41,638 nt of DNA from an uncultured Alphaproteobacteria bacterium (GTDB taxonomy: Bacteria > Pseudomonadota > Alphaproteobacteria > Rhodobacterales > Rhodobacteraceae): assembly GCA_902625475.1 (NCBI GenBank), contig CACOBR010000011.1, forward strand, positions 1-41,638. Reading direction: 5' to 3'. Both the position numbers and the translations under genes were made by a program. Shown in pieces: positions 24,631-33,991 of the stretch (position 1 is the stretch's first letter; every line of letters begins with the position of its first letter). Under the pieces are notes generated by a model. It worked only from the letters and a program-made list of their open reading frames with translations, searched no databases and was not told where the DNA came from.

Positions 24631-25937
24631 TCAAAATTCTCAAGAATTATGTCACTATTTATATTCTCTTTAGTCTGTCCAATTTCAAATGTGTAATTAA
24701 GTTCTTTTTCAGCAATTTCTAAAGTCTGATGATTGGATGCATATAAAGTACAAATTGGCTGATTTTTTTCTAAATAGTCGCCTTTTTCTATCTTTAATTT
24801 TATTCCAACAGAATAATCAATCTTATCTTCTACCTTTAAGCGTCCACCACCTAAAAGAATTAAGGTATTCCCTAATTTTTTAGTATTAATTTTATTTACA
24901 TATCCAGATTTTTTTAAATAAACATCTTTTTTAATTTTTGATGAATTTAAGTATTTATGTGGCTTATCAAAAAAATCATATGCACCACCCAATTCACTTA
25001 TCATTTCCGAGAATTTTTCTGCTGCCTTTCCAGAAGAAAGTACAGAAGAAATTAATATTTCTGCGTCATTTTTATTTTGACAGATTTTTGATGAACACAA
25101 TAAACTGACACCAAGTGCTTTAGATACTTCCAACAATCTATAGTCATCAGAAACTCCTTTCAAAACATCAACTGCAGATAATACTTCTAGTGAATTGCCT
25201 ATGCTTTGAGATAAGGGTTGATTCATATCGGTAACTAAAGCTGTTGTCTTACAATCACTTTTATTAGAAACAGTAACAAGTGACTGAGCAAGATTACTTG
25301 CTTCATTTAAATCTTGCATAAATGCTCCATTTCCACATTTTACATCTATAACTAATCCGTCTAGACCCGCTGCCAATTTTTTTGAAAGAATAGAAGCTGT
25401 TATTAAATCTATTGATTCAACAGTTCCTGTAACGTCTCTAATTGCATAAAGTCTTTTATCTGCGGGAGCTAACTCATTAGTTTGACCAATTATTGCACAT
25501 CCTACTTTACTAACTACTTTTCTAAATAATTTTTCATTTGGCGAAGTATTATATCCAGGAATTGAATCAAACTTATCTAATGTTCCACCGGTATGCCCTA
25601 AACCTCTACCTGAAATCATAGGTACATAAGCACCACAAGCGGCCAATATAGGAGCTAAAATTAGTGAAACAGTATCACCAACTCCCCCTGTCGAATGCTT
25701 GTCTATAATAGGTCCTGGTAAATGCCAAGATAGTGTCTTACCACTATTTTTCATAGCTAAGGTTAATTCTACTCTTTCTTCAAAAGTCATTCCTTGTAAG
25801 CAAACTGCCATAGCCAAAGCCGCAACTTGTCCCTCTGTTATAGAATTATTAGTCAAACTAGTTACAAACCAATAGATTTCTTCTTTAGAAAGTTCTTTTC
25901 CTAATCTTTTTTTTGATATTAATTCTTTGATCAACAT
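24627..25937 (-). CDS. deoA: thymidine phosphorylase
   Basis: Splits thymidine or deoxyuridine with phosphate to the base and deoxyribose-1-phosphate. The 436-residue length is normal for the class. Conserved features are IDKHSTGGVGDTVSLILAP (phosphate binding), MISGRGLGHTGGTLDKFDSI (the family signature), PADKRLYAIRDVTGTVESI and LVIDVKCGNGAFM. A C-terminal domain of about 80 residues completes it. It starts with ATG 9 nt after the cdd stop and overlaps deoB by 4 nt. As the second step after Cdd it feeds DeoB and Upp. Confidence 0.96.
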   Translation of the reverse strand: MLIKELISKKRLGKELSKEEIYWFVTSLTNNSITEGQVAALAMAVCLQGMTFEERVELTLAMKNSGKTLSWHLPGPIIDKHSTGGVGDTVSLILAPILAACGAYVPMISGRGLGHTGGTLDKFDSIPGYNTSPNEKLFRKVVSKVGCAIIGQTNELAPADKRLYAIRDVTGTVESIDLITASILSKKLAAGLDGLVIDVKCGNGAFMQDLNEASNLAQSLVTVSNKSDCKTTALVTDMNQPLSQSIGNSLEVLSAVDVLKGVSDDYRLLEVSKALGVSLLCSSKICQNKNDAEILISSVLSSGKAAEKFSEMISELGGAYDFFDKPHKYLNSSKIKKDVYLKKSGYVNKINTKKLGNTLILLGGGRLKVEDKIDYSVGIKLKIEKGDYLEKNQPICTLYASNHQTLEIAEKELNYTFEIGQTKENINSDIILENFE

Positions 25938-25946
25938 AGTTAGTTA

Positions 25947-26360
25947 TTATAAATCATCGAATTCAGAGAAACTAAATGGTAGTAATTCATTCAGAGAAAA
26001 TAGTTTATAATCCCATTGTATATTACATAAAAAGATCTTGGTTTGATCTGAAGAAAATTCTCTAATTTTTTGCCTGCATCCACCACAAGGGCTTACAATA
26101 TTTTCAGACTTTGAAACTATATAGATTTCTTTAATTGTTTTGCACCCACCTGCAATCATTGCACTAATTGCTCCCGCTTCAGCACAAGTTCCTTCAGGAT
26201 ATGCTGCATTTTCAACATTACATCCCCCAAAAAGTTTATCATTTTCTGATAAAATAGCTGCACCTACCGAAAAATTTGAATAGGGCGCATACGCATTTAA
26301 CATCATTTCATATGATAATTCTATTAACCTTTTATTTTCTTTAGTTTTTACAAGTCTCAC
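25947..26360 (-). CDS. cdd: cytidine deaminase
   Basis: Zinc-dependent deaminase of 137 residues, the small tetrameric type, converting (deoxy)cytidine to (deoxy)uridine. The zinc site is Cys59-Ala-Glu61 in PEGTCAEAGAI, with Glu61 as proton shuttle, and Cys92 and Cys95 in SPCGGCRQ. NAYAPYSNFSVGAAI near residues 22-36 is the conserved nucleoside-binding start. The start is GTG at 26360, as no ATG precedes the conserved part until residue 19. It is the first gene of the salvage run; deoA begins 9 nt later. It is divergent from deoC with 109 nt in between. Confidence 0.95.
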   Translation of the reverse strand: MRLVKTKENKRLIELSYEMMLNAYAPYSNFSVGAAILSENDKLFGGCNVENAAYPEGTCAEAGAISAMIAGGCKTIKEIYIVSKSENIVSPCGGCRQKIREFSSDQTKIFLCNIQWDYKLFSLNELLPFSFSEFDDL

Positions 26361-26469
26361 AATTTTATATCTCTAAATTTATTCAAATTAACTTTACCAC
26401 ATAAAATATAAAGGGTATTATATGCATAATTTTTTTTATATTACCAACCAAAATGAAAGGCATCAATAA
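26361..26469. promoter_or_regulatory. 109-nt divergent spacer between the two nucleoside-salvage units
   Basis: Must hold promoters for cdd-deoA-deoB-upp (-) and deoC-ALDH (+). The only palindromic piece is ATTATATGCATAAT at 26417-26430 (5-bp arms, 4-nt centre), placed midway, which could be an operator shared by both directions, but it is short and all but two bases are A/T. It does not resemble the E. coli DeoR operator as I recall it. Confidence 0.4.
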
Positions 26470-27414
26470 TTGTCTTATGCTCATGAAATAGACTTAGATA
26501 TAAATCTTATTTTGAGCCAAAAAGTTAATTTAAGTGCAGTTGAACGCCGCTGTGAAACTATTATTAAAAGGCGGTCAGTAAAGAAAAAAAAACAAGTTGA
26601 ATGGTTGTTAAAAACAATTGAATTTATGGACTTAACAACCTTGGCAGGTGATGACACCCCAGGAAGAGTTAGTAGGCTTTGTCATAAAGCATTGAATCCT
26701 GTAAGAAAAGATATTCTTGAAGATTTAGATATTTCTAAAAATATTTCAACTGCTGCAGTTTGTGTATATCCAAACTTAGTAAAAGAAGCAAAATTATCTA
26801 TTGGAAAAAATAATATCCAGATTGCTTCTGTTGCAACTGGGTTCCCTGCTGGACTGATACCTGAAAATATTAAAAACTCTGAAATCAAAGCTGCAATTAG
26901 AGACGGTGCTACAGAAATAGATGTTGTTATTAATAGAAATAAAGTCCTTACTGGTAACTGGAAATCTTTATACAACGATATTAAAAACTATAAAAAATCA
27001 TGTGGTCAAAACCATTTAAAAGTAATTATCGGTGCAGGTGATCTTGGAACATTAAGAAATGTGGTTAAAGCAAGTTGGGTATCTATGATGGCTGGAGCTG
27101 ATTTTATAAAGACTTCTACAGGAAAAGAACCTACAAATGCCACACTTCCAGTATCTTTAGTAATGATAAGAGCTATAAGAGACTTTTATGACCTTACGAA
27201 AAAAAAGATTGGATTTAAAGCGGCTGGTGGAATTTCTAAATCAAAACAAGCAATTAATTATCTAATATTAATGAAAGAAGAGTTAGATGATGATTGGCTA
27301 ACTAAAAATCTATTTAGAATTGGCGCCTCTTCTCTACTTGCAGATGTTGAAAGACAATTAGAGCACCTAAGTACAGGATCGTACTCTGCAGAAAATCGTC
27401 ATCCAATTGTTTAG
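26470..27414 (+). CDS. deoC: deoxyribose-phosphate aldolase, long (DERA-like) type
   Basis: Cleaves 2-deoxyribose-5-phosphate to glyceraldehyde-3-phosphate and acetaldehyde through a Schiff base. The product has 314 residues, the long form similar to human DERA (about 318), not the 250-residue E. coli form. Active-site residues are Lys214 in DFIKTSTGKE (Schiff base), Lys250 in GFKAAGGIS and Asp151 in EIDVVINRN. The segment GTLRNVVKASWVSMMAGADF also resembles the animal enzyme. The start is TTG at 26470, with AAAGG eight bases upstream; no ATG is available before the conserved FMDLTTLAGDDTPGRV. The ALDH gene starts 9 nt after its stop, so acetaldehyde made here is probably oxidised by that product. 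Confidence 0.95.
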   Translation: MSYAHEIDLDINLILSQKVNLSAVERRCETIIKRRSVKKKKQVEWLLKTIEFMDLTTLAGDDTPGRVSRLCHKALNPVRKDILEDLDISKNISTAAVCVYPNLVKEAKLSIGKNNIQIASVATGFPAGLIPENIKNSEIKAAIRDGATEIDVVINRNKVLTGNWKSLYNDIKNYKKSCGQNHLKVIIGAGDLGTLRNVVKASWVSMMAGADFIKTSTGKEPTNATLPVSLVMIRAIRDFYDLTKKKIGFKAAGGISKSKQAINYLILMKEELDDDWLTKNLFRIGASSLLADVERQLEHLSTGSYSAENRHPIV

Positions 27415-27423
27415 GATTTACTT

Positions 27424-29778
27424 ATGAATAAAGAAATTGGTATAATGGATTATGGCCCAGCATTGGAGTCCTCAGAAATAGCATTTATGTGGCTATCTAG
27501 GCATAAAAACCAATTTGGTCATTTTATAAATGGTAAAATGACATCTCCAAAAGAAACTTTTAAAACAATTAATCCCTCTAATTTAGAAGTATTAGCAAAA
27601 ATATCTAAAGGAAATTTTACAGATGTAGATAATGCAGTAAAATCTGCCAAAAAAGCCTTTAAAAGCTGGAAAAAAACCAAACCATTTGAGAGATCAAAAT
27701 ATTTATATGCATTAGCAAGATTGATCCAAAAAAATAGTAGGATTTTGGCTGTATTGGAAACTTTGGATAATGGAAAACCTATAAGAGAAACTAGAGATTT
27801 AGATATACCATTAGTAGTAAGACATTTTTATTATCATGCAGGTTGGGCAAAAATTTTGGAAGATAAATTTCCAAAAAAAAATCCCATTGGAGTTATAGGT
27901 CAAATAATTCCTTGGAATTTTCCACTTTTAATGTTGTCATGGAAAATTGCCCCTGCTCTGGCTACAGGAAATACGGTTGTTTTAAAACCTGCTGAAACTA
28001 CGCCATTAACGGCGATGTTTTTTGCTGAACTTTGCATAGAGGCAAAAATACCACCTGGGGTTGTAAATATTGTAAATGGGGACGGAGAAACAGGTTCACT
28101 TATAGTGAATAATGATAAAATCTCAAAAATTGCTTTCACTGGTTCAACTGATGTTGGAAGATTTATTAGAAAAGAGACAGCAGGAAAAAATAAAAAATTA
28201 ACTTTAGAACTTGGTGGAAAGTCAGCATTTATAGTTTTTGATGATGCTGACTTAGATAGTGCTGTTGAAGGTGTTGTTGACTCTATTTGGTTTAATCAGG
28301 GTGAAGTTTGTTGTGCAGGTTCAAGATTACTTGTCCAAGAAGGAATAAAAGATAGATTTATAACTAAATTAAAAAGAAGAATGTCTAAATTGAGGCTGGG
28401 CGATCCTCTTGATAAATCTACAGATATTGGAGCGATCAATTCACTTCAACAACTAAAAAGAATTAAATCTCTTGTAATCAGTGGAACTAAGGAAGGTGCA
28501 AATATTTATCAACCTAAAATTGATGTTCCAAAAAGTGGCTATTATTATCCACCTACCCTTTTAGAAAATACAAACCAATCCATGAAAGTATGTCAAACCG
28601 AAATTTTTGGACCAGTGTTAAGTGTTATACCTTTTAGAACACCTAATGAGGCTGTATCAATTGCCAATAATTCAAAATATGGATTATCTTCAAGTGTTTG
28701 GACTGAAAATATCAATCTGGGATTAGATATAGCACCAAAGATAAAAGTAGGCGTAGTATGGATTAATTCCACTAATATGTTTGATGCTTCAGCTGGATTT
28801 GGAGGATATAGAGAAAGTGGTTTTGGTAGAGAAGGTGGTGAAGAAGGACTACTAGATTATTTAACTTACTCTGACAAAATACTAAATAATATAACTGATA
28901 AGACAAAAATAAAAAAAATTAAAATTAATAAAAACAGTACAATCAATATTGATAGAACCAGAAAACTTTATATTGGAGGTGCCCAAAAAAGAAGTGACAG
29001 TGGTTATGATAAGCAAATATATTCTTCTAATACACTTATTGGACAAGTACCCTTAGGTAATCGAAAAGATATCAGAGATGCAGTTGAAGCAGCTGCTAAT
29101 GAAAAAAAATGGAAGGGTATGTCTGCGCATGGAAGAGCTCAAGTGCTATATTATGCAGCTGAAAATTTAGAATTACGTAAACAAGAATTTGCACAAACCA
29201 TTTTAGAAATGACTGGAGAAAATGGTAACTATGAAGTTGAAAAGGCCCTGGAAACAATATTTTATTTTGCTTCATGGACAGATAAATTTGAAGGTGCTAT
29301 CCATAATGTTCCCATAAGAGGTGTATCTCTTGCTATGAAAGAGCCTTTAGGTGTAATAGCTATAATTTGTCCCGATAATGATCCATTGTTGTCATTTATA
29401 CATCTAGTTTTTAGTGCCTTATCTATGGGTAATACCGTTGTAGTTGTTCCATCGGAGAAAAATCCACTTTGTGCTACTGATATGTATCAAATATTTGAAA
29501 CTTCAGATTTTCCATCCGGTTCTGTAAATATTGTTACAGGAAATAAAGATGAATTGTCAGAAACTCTTGCTATGCATATGCAAGTTGATGGAATTTGGTA
29601 TTTTGGATCTCAAGAAGGTTCAAAAAAAATAGAGGAAAACTCTATTTCGAATTTAAAGCAAACTTGGGTTAATAATGGAGTGAATTATTCTTGGAGTAAT
29701 TTACCCAAGGAAATTAAGATAAAACCTTTATATAAATCTACTCAAATTAAAAATATTTGGATACCTTATGGTGAATAA
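27424..29778 (+). CDS. double-domain aldehyde dehydrogenase (ALDH16-like)
   Basis: Protein of 784 residues with one complete and one reduced aldehyde dehydrogenase domain. The first (about 30-490) has all catalytic marks: IIPWNFPLLM, VLKPAETTPL, FTGSTDVGRF, LELGGKSAFIV with the general base and NQGEVCCAGSR with the nucleophilic Cys. The second (about 520-784) keeps the N-terminal Rossmann part (AMKEPLGVIAIICPDNDPLL, GNTVVVVPSEKNPLC) but has no catalytic Cys and stops early. This is the architecture of ALDH16 proteins, known from some bacteria and animals. With deoC only 9 nt upstream, acetaldehyde is the likely substrate, giving acetate and NADH (inference). Its stop is only 4 nt from that of the convergent prpE. 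Confidence 0.92.
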   Translation: MNKEIGIMDYGPALESSEIAFMWLSRHKNQFGHFINGKMTSPKETFKTINPSNLEVLAKISKGNFTDVDNAVKSAKKAFKSWKKTKPFERSKYLYALARLIQKNSRILAVLETLDNGKPIRETRDLDIPLVVRHFYYHAGWAKILEDKFPKKNPIGVIGQIIPWNFPLLMLSWKIAPALATGNTVVLKPAETTPLTAMFFAELCIEAKIPPGVVNIVNGDGETGSLIVNNDKISKIAFTGSTDVGRFIRKETAGKNKKLTLELGGKSAFIVFDDADLDSAVEGVVDSIWFNQGEVCCAGSRLLVQEGIKDRFITKLKRRMSKLRLGDPLDKSTDIGAINSLQQLKRIKSLVISGTKEGANIYQPKIDVPKSGYYYPPTLLENTNQSMKVCQTEIFGPVLSVIPFRTPNEAVSIANNSKYGLSSSVWTENINLGLDIAPKIKVGVVWINSTNMFDASAGFGGYRESGFGREGGEEGLLDYLTYSDKILNNITDKTKIKKIKINKNSTINIDRTRKLYIGGAQKRSDSGYDKQIYSSNTLIGQVPLGNRKDIRDAVEAAANEKKWKGMSAHGRAQVLYYAAENLELRKQEFAQTILEMTGENGNYEVEKALETIFYFASWTDKFEGAIHNVPIRGVSLAMKEPLGVIAIICPDNDPLLSFIHLVFSALSMGNTVVVVPSEKNPLCATDMYQIFETSDFPSGSVNIVTGNKDELSETLAMHMQVDGIWYFGSQEGSKKIEENSISNLKQTWVNNGVNYSWSNLPKEIKIKPLYKSTQIKNIWIPYGE

Positions 29779-29782
29779 TAAT

Positions 29783-31678
29783 TTATTTTTTTTGAGGATA
29801 ATCTATTTCAAGTAATGCCTTTTCAATTTCATCTAAAATAGACGGATCATCAATAGTAGCTGGTACTTTAAATTTTTCACCATTTGCTATTTTGAGCATT
29901 GTGCCTCTTAGTACCTTTCCTGATCTTGTTTTAGGTAGCCTTTCTATAATTACTGCCTTTTTAAAACTTGCCACTGGGCCAATTTTCTCTCTAACTAATA
30001 ATACAGATTCATTAATTATTTCTAAAGGTTTTCTATTAACTCCAGCATTTAAACAGATAAATCCTAAAGGTAACTGCCCTTTTAGGTCATCATTGACACC
30101 AATTACTGCACATTCTGCTATATCAGGATGACCAGATAATACTTCTTCCATTGCTCCTGTTGACAATCTATGGCCTGCTGTATTGATAACATCATCCGTT
30201 CTTGCCATTATCGATACAAAACCATCTTCATCAATAAGCCCTGAATCTCCAGTATCATAATATCCCGGAAATTTTAATAAATAGGATTTTTTAAATCTAT
30301 CATCAGACCCCCAAAGAGTAGGTAATGTTCCAGGAGGAAGAGGTAATTTCACAACTATTGATCCAAGTACATTAGAAGCTGCAACTGTTCCATCTTCGTT
30401 TAATACTTTGATGTCATAACCAGGCATGGCCAATCCTGCTGTTCCAATTTTAACAGGAGGAGAATTCAATCCTTGGGGACATCCAACCATTGGAAAACCA
30501 GTTTCTGTTTGCCACCAGTGATCAATAATTGGAACTCCAAGTTTATTTGAGGCCCATTTGATTGTATCAGTATCTGCCCTTTCACCAGCTAAAAATAAAG
30601 TTTTTAGTGAACTAGTATCATATTTACTTATAAATTCTCCATTGGGATCACTTCGCTTTATAGCTCTAAATGCTGTAGGAGCGGTAAATAATATTTTTAC
30701 ATAATGCTCTTCTATAATTCGCCAGAAAGTTCCGGGGTCTGGTGTTCCTATAGGCTTTCCCTCAAACAATAATGTAGTGTTTCCAGCAAAAAGGGGGGCA
30801 TAAACTATATAAGAATGTCCCACTACCCATCCAACATCAGAAGCTGCCCAAAATACATCATCAGGATCAGCTCCAAAAAAATTTTTCATAGTCCACATTA
30901 AACTAACCAAGTGACCAGCTGTTGGCCTAACTACACCTTTGGGCTGACCTGTTGTACCAGAGGTATACAAAATATACAGTGGATCACTACCTAATACTGG
31001 TACGCAAGGAATTTCTGTTGAGGCCTTTTGGAAATCGTTCCAATCATAGTCTCTACCGACAACCAAAGGAGCTTGCAACTCATCTCTTTGAAAAATCACA
31101 CAAAATTTTGGGGAATGTTCTGCTTGATCAATAGCTTTATCGAGTAAAGGTTTATAAGGAATTATACCAGTAGGTTCAACCCCGCATGAACCTGCTATTA
31201 TGGCCTTAGGTTTTGCATCATCTATTCTTACAGCTAATTCATTTGAAGCAAAACCTCCAAATACTACTGAATGAATAGCTCCTATTCTTGCGCAAGCAAG
31301 CATTGATACAATGGCTTCAGGTATCATTGGCATGTAAATAATTACTCTATCACCTTTAGATATACCTGCTGTACTTAACGCATGAGCAAATTTAGTAACT
31401 TTTTTTAGTAATTGTTTATAAGAGATTTTTTCCTTTATTCCTCTTATGGCACTGTCATAAATAATAGCTATTTTTTCTCCCTTACCATCAATTACATGGC
31501 GGTCAATTGCATTATAACAAGTATTAACTTCACCATCAGGAAACCATCTATAGAAAGGTTTTTTCGTATCATCTAGAGCAAAAGTTGGAAATTTTACCCA
31601 ATTAATATTTTTAGCTGCATGCATCCAGAATTGTTCTGGATCACTCCTCCATTCGTTATATAAATCTTTATATCTCAT
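29783..31678 (-). CDS. prpE: propionyl-CoA synthetase
   Basis: AMP-forming short-chain acyl-CoA synthetase of 631 residues. The adenylation marks are LYTSGTTGQPKGVVR, HWWQTETGFPM, GYYDTGDSGLIDEDGFVSI and KTRSGKVLRG with the catalytic lysine. GSCGVEPTGIIPYKPLLD after the first third is typical of PrpE/ACSS3 enzymes and is not found in acetyl-CoA synthetase Acs, so propionate (and, in some marine bacteria, acrylate) is favoured over acetate. It is the last gene of the minus-strand unit pccB-orf113-pccA-scpA-maeB-prpE and lies 8 nt after maeB. It would supply propionyl-CoA to PccAB. It could also take acetate from the neighbouring ALDH route, less efficiently. Confidence 0.93.
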   Translation of the reverse strand: MRYKDLYNEWRSDPEQFWMHAAKNINWVKFPTFALDDTKKPFYRWFPDGEVNTCYNAIDRHVIDGKGEKIAIIYDSAIRGIKEKISYKQLLKKVTKFAHALSTAGISKGDRVIIYMPMIPEAIVSMLACARIGAIHSVVFGGFASNELAVRIDDAKPKAIIAGSCGVEPTGIIPYKPLLDKAIDQAEHSPKFCVIFQRDELQAPLVVGRDYDWNDFQKASTEIPCVPVLGSDPLYILYTSGTTGQPKGVVRPTAGHLVSLMWTMKNFFGADPDDVFWAASDVGWVVGHSYIVYAPLFAGNTTLLFEGKPIGTPDPGTFWRIIEEHYVKILFTAPTAFRAIKRSDPNGEFISKYDTSSLKTLFLAGERADTDTIKWASNKLGVPIIDHWWQTETGFPMVGCPQGLNSPPVKIGTAGLAMPGYDIKVLNEDGTVAASNVLGSIVVKLPLPPGTLPTLWGSDDRFKKSYLLKFPGYYDTGDSGLIDEDGFVSIMARTDDVINTAGHRLSTGAMEEVLSGHPDIAECAVIGVNDDLKGQLPLGFICLNAGVNRKPLEIINESVLLVREKIGPVASFKKAVIIERLPKTRSGKVLRGTMLKIANGEKFKVPATIDDPSILDEIEKALLEIDYPQKK

Positions 31679-31686
31679 TAAAACAA

Positions 31687-33963
31687 CTAACCATATGTTT
31701 GAACTGGTGAACCTGCTAATGCTGATATATTCAACAAACCTCTTGCAGTAATTGATGGAGTAACAATGTGTGCTTTATTTCCCAGACCCATAAGAATTGG
31801 ACCAACTTCCAGACCGTTAGCACACATTTTTAATATATTCCTTACACCACTAGCAGCATCAGTATTAGCAAAAACTAGGGCATTTGCAACACCATCAAAT
31901 CTACAATTAGGCATTATCCTAGATCTAAGCTCAGGATCAAGTGCAGCATCAGAATGCATTTCTCCTTCATATAAAAAATCACATTTTTTAGAATCCAAAA
32001 TTTTTAAAGCATCCCTCATATTTCTACCGGACTCACTATCTAAATTACCAAACTGAGAGTGAGAACATAGTGCTATTTTTGGCTCTATTCCAAAACGCCT
32101 TGCATGTCTTGCTGTAGCAAATACAATTTCAGATATTTGAACTGGTGAGGGAATAGCATTAACCTGCGTATCTGATATTAAAAGAGGCCCATTTTCTAAT
32201 ATCATTAATGAGAGAGCCCCTATCGCATTCAATTCATTATTTTCTAATACTTCTTTTATATATTTTAAATGCCATAAATATTGCCCAAATGTTCCACAAA
32301 TCATACTATCAGCTTCGCTTCTAAAAACCATTATTGCAGCAATTGCAGTACTATTTGTTCTCATAATTGCCTTAGCAAGTGCAGGTGTAACACCTCTTCT
32401 CTCCATAATTTTATGATATGTCTCCCAGTATTCTCTAAATCGGGGATCACTCTCAGGATTAACTAATTCAAAGTCTTTATTTATCTTCAGCGGAAGACCA
32501 TATTTTTCAATTCTACTCATCACTACATCCGGTCTACCAATTAAAATTGGACTATCGCCAGTTTCCTCAATCATAGAAAATGAAGCTCTTAAAACACGCT
32601 CATCCTCTCCCTCTGCAAATACAATCTTTCTACTTGCTGATCTTGCAGCCTCGAACACAGGACGCATCAAAAAAGAGGATTTATAAGCAGAATTCTCTAG
32701 TTTTTTTGTATATTCTGAAATTGTGTTTATTGTTTTTGTGGCTACTCCAGTTTCAATTGCTGCCTCTGCTACGGCAGAAGCAACTATAGGTAGCAGCCTT
32801 GGATCAAAAGGTTTTGGTATTACATAGTTTGATCCAAATACCATGTCTTCACCTTGGTAAGCTGCAGCTGCTTCTGCTGAAGAATGTTCTCTTGCTAGTT
32901 TTGCAATTGCTTCAACACACGCAATCTTCATTTTTTCATTTATTTCCGTAGCTCCAACATCAAGCGCTCCTCTAAAAATAAAAGGAAAACATAAGACATT
33001 ATTTACTTGATTAGGATAATCAGATCTACCTGTAGCTACAATTGCATTAGGAAAAACATCATAAACTATTTCGGGCATAATTTCTGGAATTGGGTTAGCA
33101 AGAGCGAAAACAATAGGATTCTCATTCATTTTTTTTAACATACTTTTGGAAAGTGTATTAGGACCTGATAATCCTAAAAAGAAATCAGCTCCATCCATCA
33201 CGTTTTCTAATAACAAGCTATCTGATTTTTGAGCAAAAAAAGCCTTATGAACATTTTTTTCATTACGGTTTTTTGTTACTAGGCCTGATCTATCACATAA
33301 CCATATATTTTTCTTTTTACAGCCTAAACTCAGTAACATTTCTAAGCATGCAATACCTGCAGCACCGCCACCAGTACATACAACTTTTATTTCTGAAATT
33401 TTCTTATTTACCAATCTAAGAGAATTCACAAGTGCTGCACCAACAACAATTGCAGTGCCATGTTGATCATCATGAAAAACAGGAATCCTCATTTTATTTT
33501 TACAAATCTTTTCAACAATAAAACAATCTGGAGCTTTAATATCCTCTAAATTTATTGCACCAAAAGTAGGTTCTAAAGTGGTAATAATTTTTGCTAATTT
33601 TTCAGGATTTTCCTCGTCTATTTCTAAGTCAAAACAATCAATGCCAGCGAATTTCTTGAATAAGACTGCCTTTCCTTCCATAACTGGTTTGGCAGCTAAA
33701 GCCCCAATATTACCTAAACCTAATACTGCAGTTCCATTAGAAATAACAGCAACTAAATTTGACTTAGAAGTGTAACTACCTGATTTTTTTTTATTTTTTT
33801 TAATCTCTAAACAAGCCTCAGCAACACCTGGTGAATAGGCTTTAGCTAAATCACTTTGATTTGCTAAAGGTTTTGTAGCCCTAATTTCTAGTTTTCCTGG
33901 TTTTGGAAATTCATGAAAATCCAAAGCTGCTTTTTTTGCTGTCTCATTCTTAGTTTTATTCAT
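31687..33963 (-). CDS. maeB: NADP-dependent malic enzyme, fused to a phosphotransacetylase-like domain
   Basis: Oxidative decarboxylation of malate to pyruvate with NADP+. The 758-residue chain has the malic domain at about 1-430 (LAKAYSPGVAEACLEI, VLGLGNIGALAAKPVMEGKA, FHDDQHGTAIVVGAALVNSL, VCTGGGAAGIACLEMLL) and a phosphotransacetylase-like domain at about 430-758 (IVFAEGEDERVLRA, LISDTQVNAIPS, ILMGLGNKAHIVTPSITARG). In MaeB proteins the second domain does not make acetyl-CoA but binds acetyl-CoA or similar effectors and controls activity. It is placed between scpA (28 nt) and prpE (8 nt), so it probably drains C4 acids formed from propionate to pyruvate and NADPH. Confidence 0.96.
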   Translation of the reverse strand: MNKTKNETAKKAALDFHEFPKPGKLEIRATKPLANQSDLAKAYSPGVAEACLEIKKNKKKSGSYTSKSNLVAVISNGTAVLGLGNIGALAAKPVMEGKAVLFKKFAGIDCFDLEIDEENPEKLAKIITTLEPTFGAINLEDIKAPDCFIVEKICKNKMRIPVFHDDQHGTAIVVGAALVNSLRLVNKKISEIKVVCTGGGAAGIACLEMLLSLGCKKKNIWLCDRSGLVTKNRNEKNVHKAFFAQKSDSLLLENVMDGADFFLGLSGPNTLSKSMLKKMNENPIVFALANPIPEIMPEIVYDVFPNAIVATGRSDYPNQVNNVLCFPFIFRGALDVGATEINEKMKIACVEAIAKLAREHSSAEAAAAYQGEDMVFGSNYVIPKPFDPRLLPIVASAVAEAAIETGVATKTINTISEYTKKLENSAYKSSFLMRPVFEAARSASRKIVFAEGEDERVLRASFSMIEETGDSPILIGRPDVVMSRIEKYGLPLKINKDFELVNPESDPRFREYWETYHKIMERRGVTPALAKAIMRTNSTAIAAIMVFRSEADSMICGTFGQYLWHLKYIKEVLENNELNAIGALSLMILENGPLLISDTQVNAIPSPVQISEIVFATARHARRFGIEPKIALCSHSQFGNLDSESGRNMRDALKILDSKKCDFLYEGEMHSDAALDPELRSRIMPNCRFDGVANALVFANTDAASGVRNILKMCANGLEVGPILMGLGNKAHIVTPSITARGLLNISALAGSPVQTYG

Positions 33964-33991
33964 TTCCTACTTTCAAAAAAAATTAAAAAAG

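Noticed and set aside
29783-31678. Reading the synthetase as acetyl-CoA synthetase Acs because an acetate-forming ALDH is next to it
   Set aside because: The GSCGVEPTGIIPYKPLLD segment and the operon with pcc and scpA genes fit propionyl-CoA synthetase better.
31766-32056. 96-codon frame antisense to maeB
   Set aside because: Lies wholly inside a well-conserved enzyme gene and its translation has no family features; a shadow frame.
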